Notes under the pieces: generated by a model
The model's database searches: none
What the model was told of the DNA's origin: nothing
The model's input: only the letters and a program-made list of their open reading frames with translations
Assembly: GCA_037045455.1 (NCBI GenBank)
Contig: JBAOIN010000005.1
Span: forward strand, 1-64,000
Direction of reading: 5' to 3'
Length of the DNA: 64,000 nucleotides
DNA from: JADKAV01 sp037045455
GTDB taxonomy: Bacteria > Actinomycetota > Actinomycetes > S36-B12 > UBA10799
Part shown: piece by piece, positions 63,171-64,000 of the stretch
How positions within the stretch are numbered: the first letter of the stretch is position 1
Layout: every line of letters starts with the position of its first letter
Made by a program: the position numbers and the translations under genes

Positions 63171-64000
63171 CGACGAACAGCCCGGACTGGCCGAGCGACT
63201 CGATCAACGCATCCAGGTCCGATCGCACCCGGTCGTCGGCCCGTACCCGCAACTCATCGGCGATCTGCGCGCGAGTGGTTTGCCCGTCCATGAGCGAAAC
63301 GGCAGTGCGGCTGAGCTCGTCCTCGAGCCGCAGGGTCTCGTGCCGAGCCGTGGTCACCAGCCCATCGGCGGCGGCCTGCTCCCGCATGTAGTCCACAACC
63401 CGGGGAGCAGCACCGGGCCGCACGCACGGCACCGGCCGGTACCGGACCTCGATGGCCCGGGCAGCGAGCATCTGCAGCCAGGCCGCGGGGTCGGTCTTCA
63501 GGTCTGACGCCTGGACGCAGCCCGGCCATGCAGCACCCAATCGCAACAGGTCGTCGCGCGTGGCCTGGTCGACGCTCACCTCCACGTCCCGTAACAACCG
63601 CAGACGTGACTGCTGACTGCGGGTCTGCAGGTGCTGGGCTGGCGCCGCAAGCCACAACTCGCCGAGAGCTTCCGCGTCGATCGGCCCTGCGGCATCGCGC
63701 GTCCAAAGGCTCTGCCGGAACGTGCGGTTGGACACGTAGTCCCACCACTGCTCACGCTCTATCTCACCGGTCGGCGCGTCCGCGACCGGACGCGCGAAGT
63801 CCGCGAGATGCGCCTCGCCCAGATATCCCAGCCCCACCTCAGAGGCGCGAGCAGCGAACTCGTCGAAGAAGACTGGATGGTGCTCGGCGGCGAGTTCGTC
63901 GTGGAGCAGCACATAGTCCGGTTTCGCCGACGTCCGTCGCGCGACGGCGCGCAGGATCTCGGCGTACTTGCCGGCCGCCTCCGCCTTCTCGACTACCCGC
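63160..64000 (-). CDS. Methyltransferase regulatory-domain protein, C-terminal part
   Basis: Open from the right edge of the window to the TGA at 63160, about 280 residues seen and no start inside the window. The sequence YVLLHDELAAEHHPVFFDEFAARASEVGLGYLGEAHLADF matches the regulatory domain found after the SAM-dependent methyltransferase domain in bacterial two-domain proteins. The rest (QTTRAQIADELRVRADDRV) resembles their C-terminal winged-helix-like region. The catalytic SAM-binding domain would lie beyond 64000. Substrate unknown. Confidence 0.85.
   Translation of the reverse strand, partial: RVVEKAEAAGKYAEILRAVARRTSAKPDYVLLHDELAAEHHPVFFDEFAARASEVGLGYLGEAHLADFARPVADAPTGEIEREQWWDYVSNRTFRQSLWTRDAAGPIDAEALGELWLAAPAQHLQTRSQQSRLRLLRDVEVSVDQATRDDLLRLGAAWPGCVQASDLKTDPAAWLQMLAARAIEVRYRPVPCVRPGAAPRVVDYMREQAAADGLVTTARHETLRLEDELSRTAVSLMDGQTTRAQIADELRVRADDRVRSDLDALIESLGQSGLFVANP

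Overview
The window is GC-rich, densely coded DNA from an actinobacterium (Actinomycetota, most like the Streptomyces/Frankia/Micrococcales-grade Actinomycetes). The evidence is the combination of mycothiol synthase (mshD), a CGYC mycoredoxin, a GlnR-type OmpR regulator, a nickel superoxide dismutase with its SodX peptidase, a Nur-like Fur protein and actinobacterial gene order around tsaE/tsaB/rimI/tsaD, eno-mazG-mfd, pth-rplY-prs-glmU and pst-ppk-mshD-glnR. GTG starts and 1-14 nt stop/start overlaps are common. No tRNA, rRNA, CRISPR array, phage or insertion sequence was recognised, and no gene-free stretch exceeds about 300 nt.

Layout. 0-4.4 kb: three secreted proteins (an IgGFc-binding-like surface protein, a secretory lipase and a small secreted protein). 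4.4-10.3 kb: a minus-strand operon nnr-alr-hydrolase-tsaE-tsaB-rimI-tsaD for NAD(P)HX repair, D-alanine and tRNA t6A synthesis. 10.4-13.1 kb: eno, mazG and a SurA-like lipoprotein. 13.3-15.2 kb: an accessory insert (delta-60-repeat protein and a VapBC toxin-antitoxin pair) separates that lipoprotein from mfd. 15.3-23.4 kb: mfd, cysQ, pth, rplY, prs, glmU. 23.5-31.2 kb: transporter, APH-like kinase, DinB protein, GH3 glycosidase, secreted CocE/S15 hydrolase, HMG-CoA lyase and a Dabb protein. 31.3-40.1 kb: phosphate and polyphosphate block (pstSCAB with two PHO-box-like sites, NUDIX/SixA protein, CYTH-CHAD protein, ppk). 40.3-46.4 kb: mshD-glnR, a thioredoxin/DUF4395/DsrE group, nitrobindin, nur, ygfZ, mycoredoxin, sodN/sodX. 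46.5-55.5 kb: a PAS-GGDEF protein, chromate transporter, PASTA membrane protein, Pit phosphate transporter with its own PHO-box-like site, a DUF559-like gene and a SulP transporter. 56.2-63.1 kb: a giant DUF11-repeat surface protein. The right edge holds the end of a methyltransferase-regulatory-domain protein.

The most unusual signal is a set of nine intergenic palindromic elements in several sequence subfamilies. Every one starts 0-23 nt downstream of a minus-strand stop codon. Five share one architecture: the octamer ATCSGTKA occurs four times, as two direct copies exactly 19 nt apart in each arm, inverted between arms, although the rest of the sequence differs between subfamilies. Two nearly identical copies bracket a DUF559/Vsr-like nuclease gene. 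Three other elements have a TGTYGCGTTGTTG core. A second novel signal is a roughly 65-residue C-terminal module shared by three otherwise unrelated secreted proteins.

Many genes, including the essential eno and the usually intact mfd, pstA and pstC, carry single-base indels, mostly in short homopolymers. This pattern points to uncorrected long-read sequencing or assembly errors rather than real pseudogenes, and such genes are annotated here as one locus with the break positions given.
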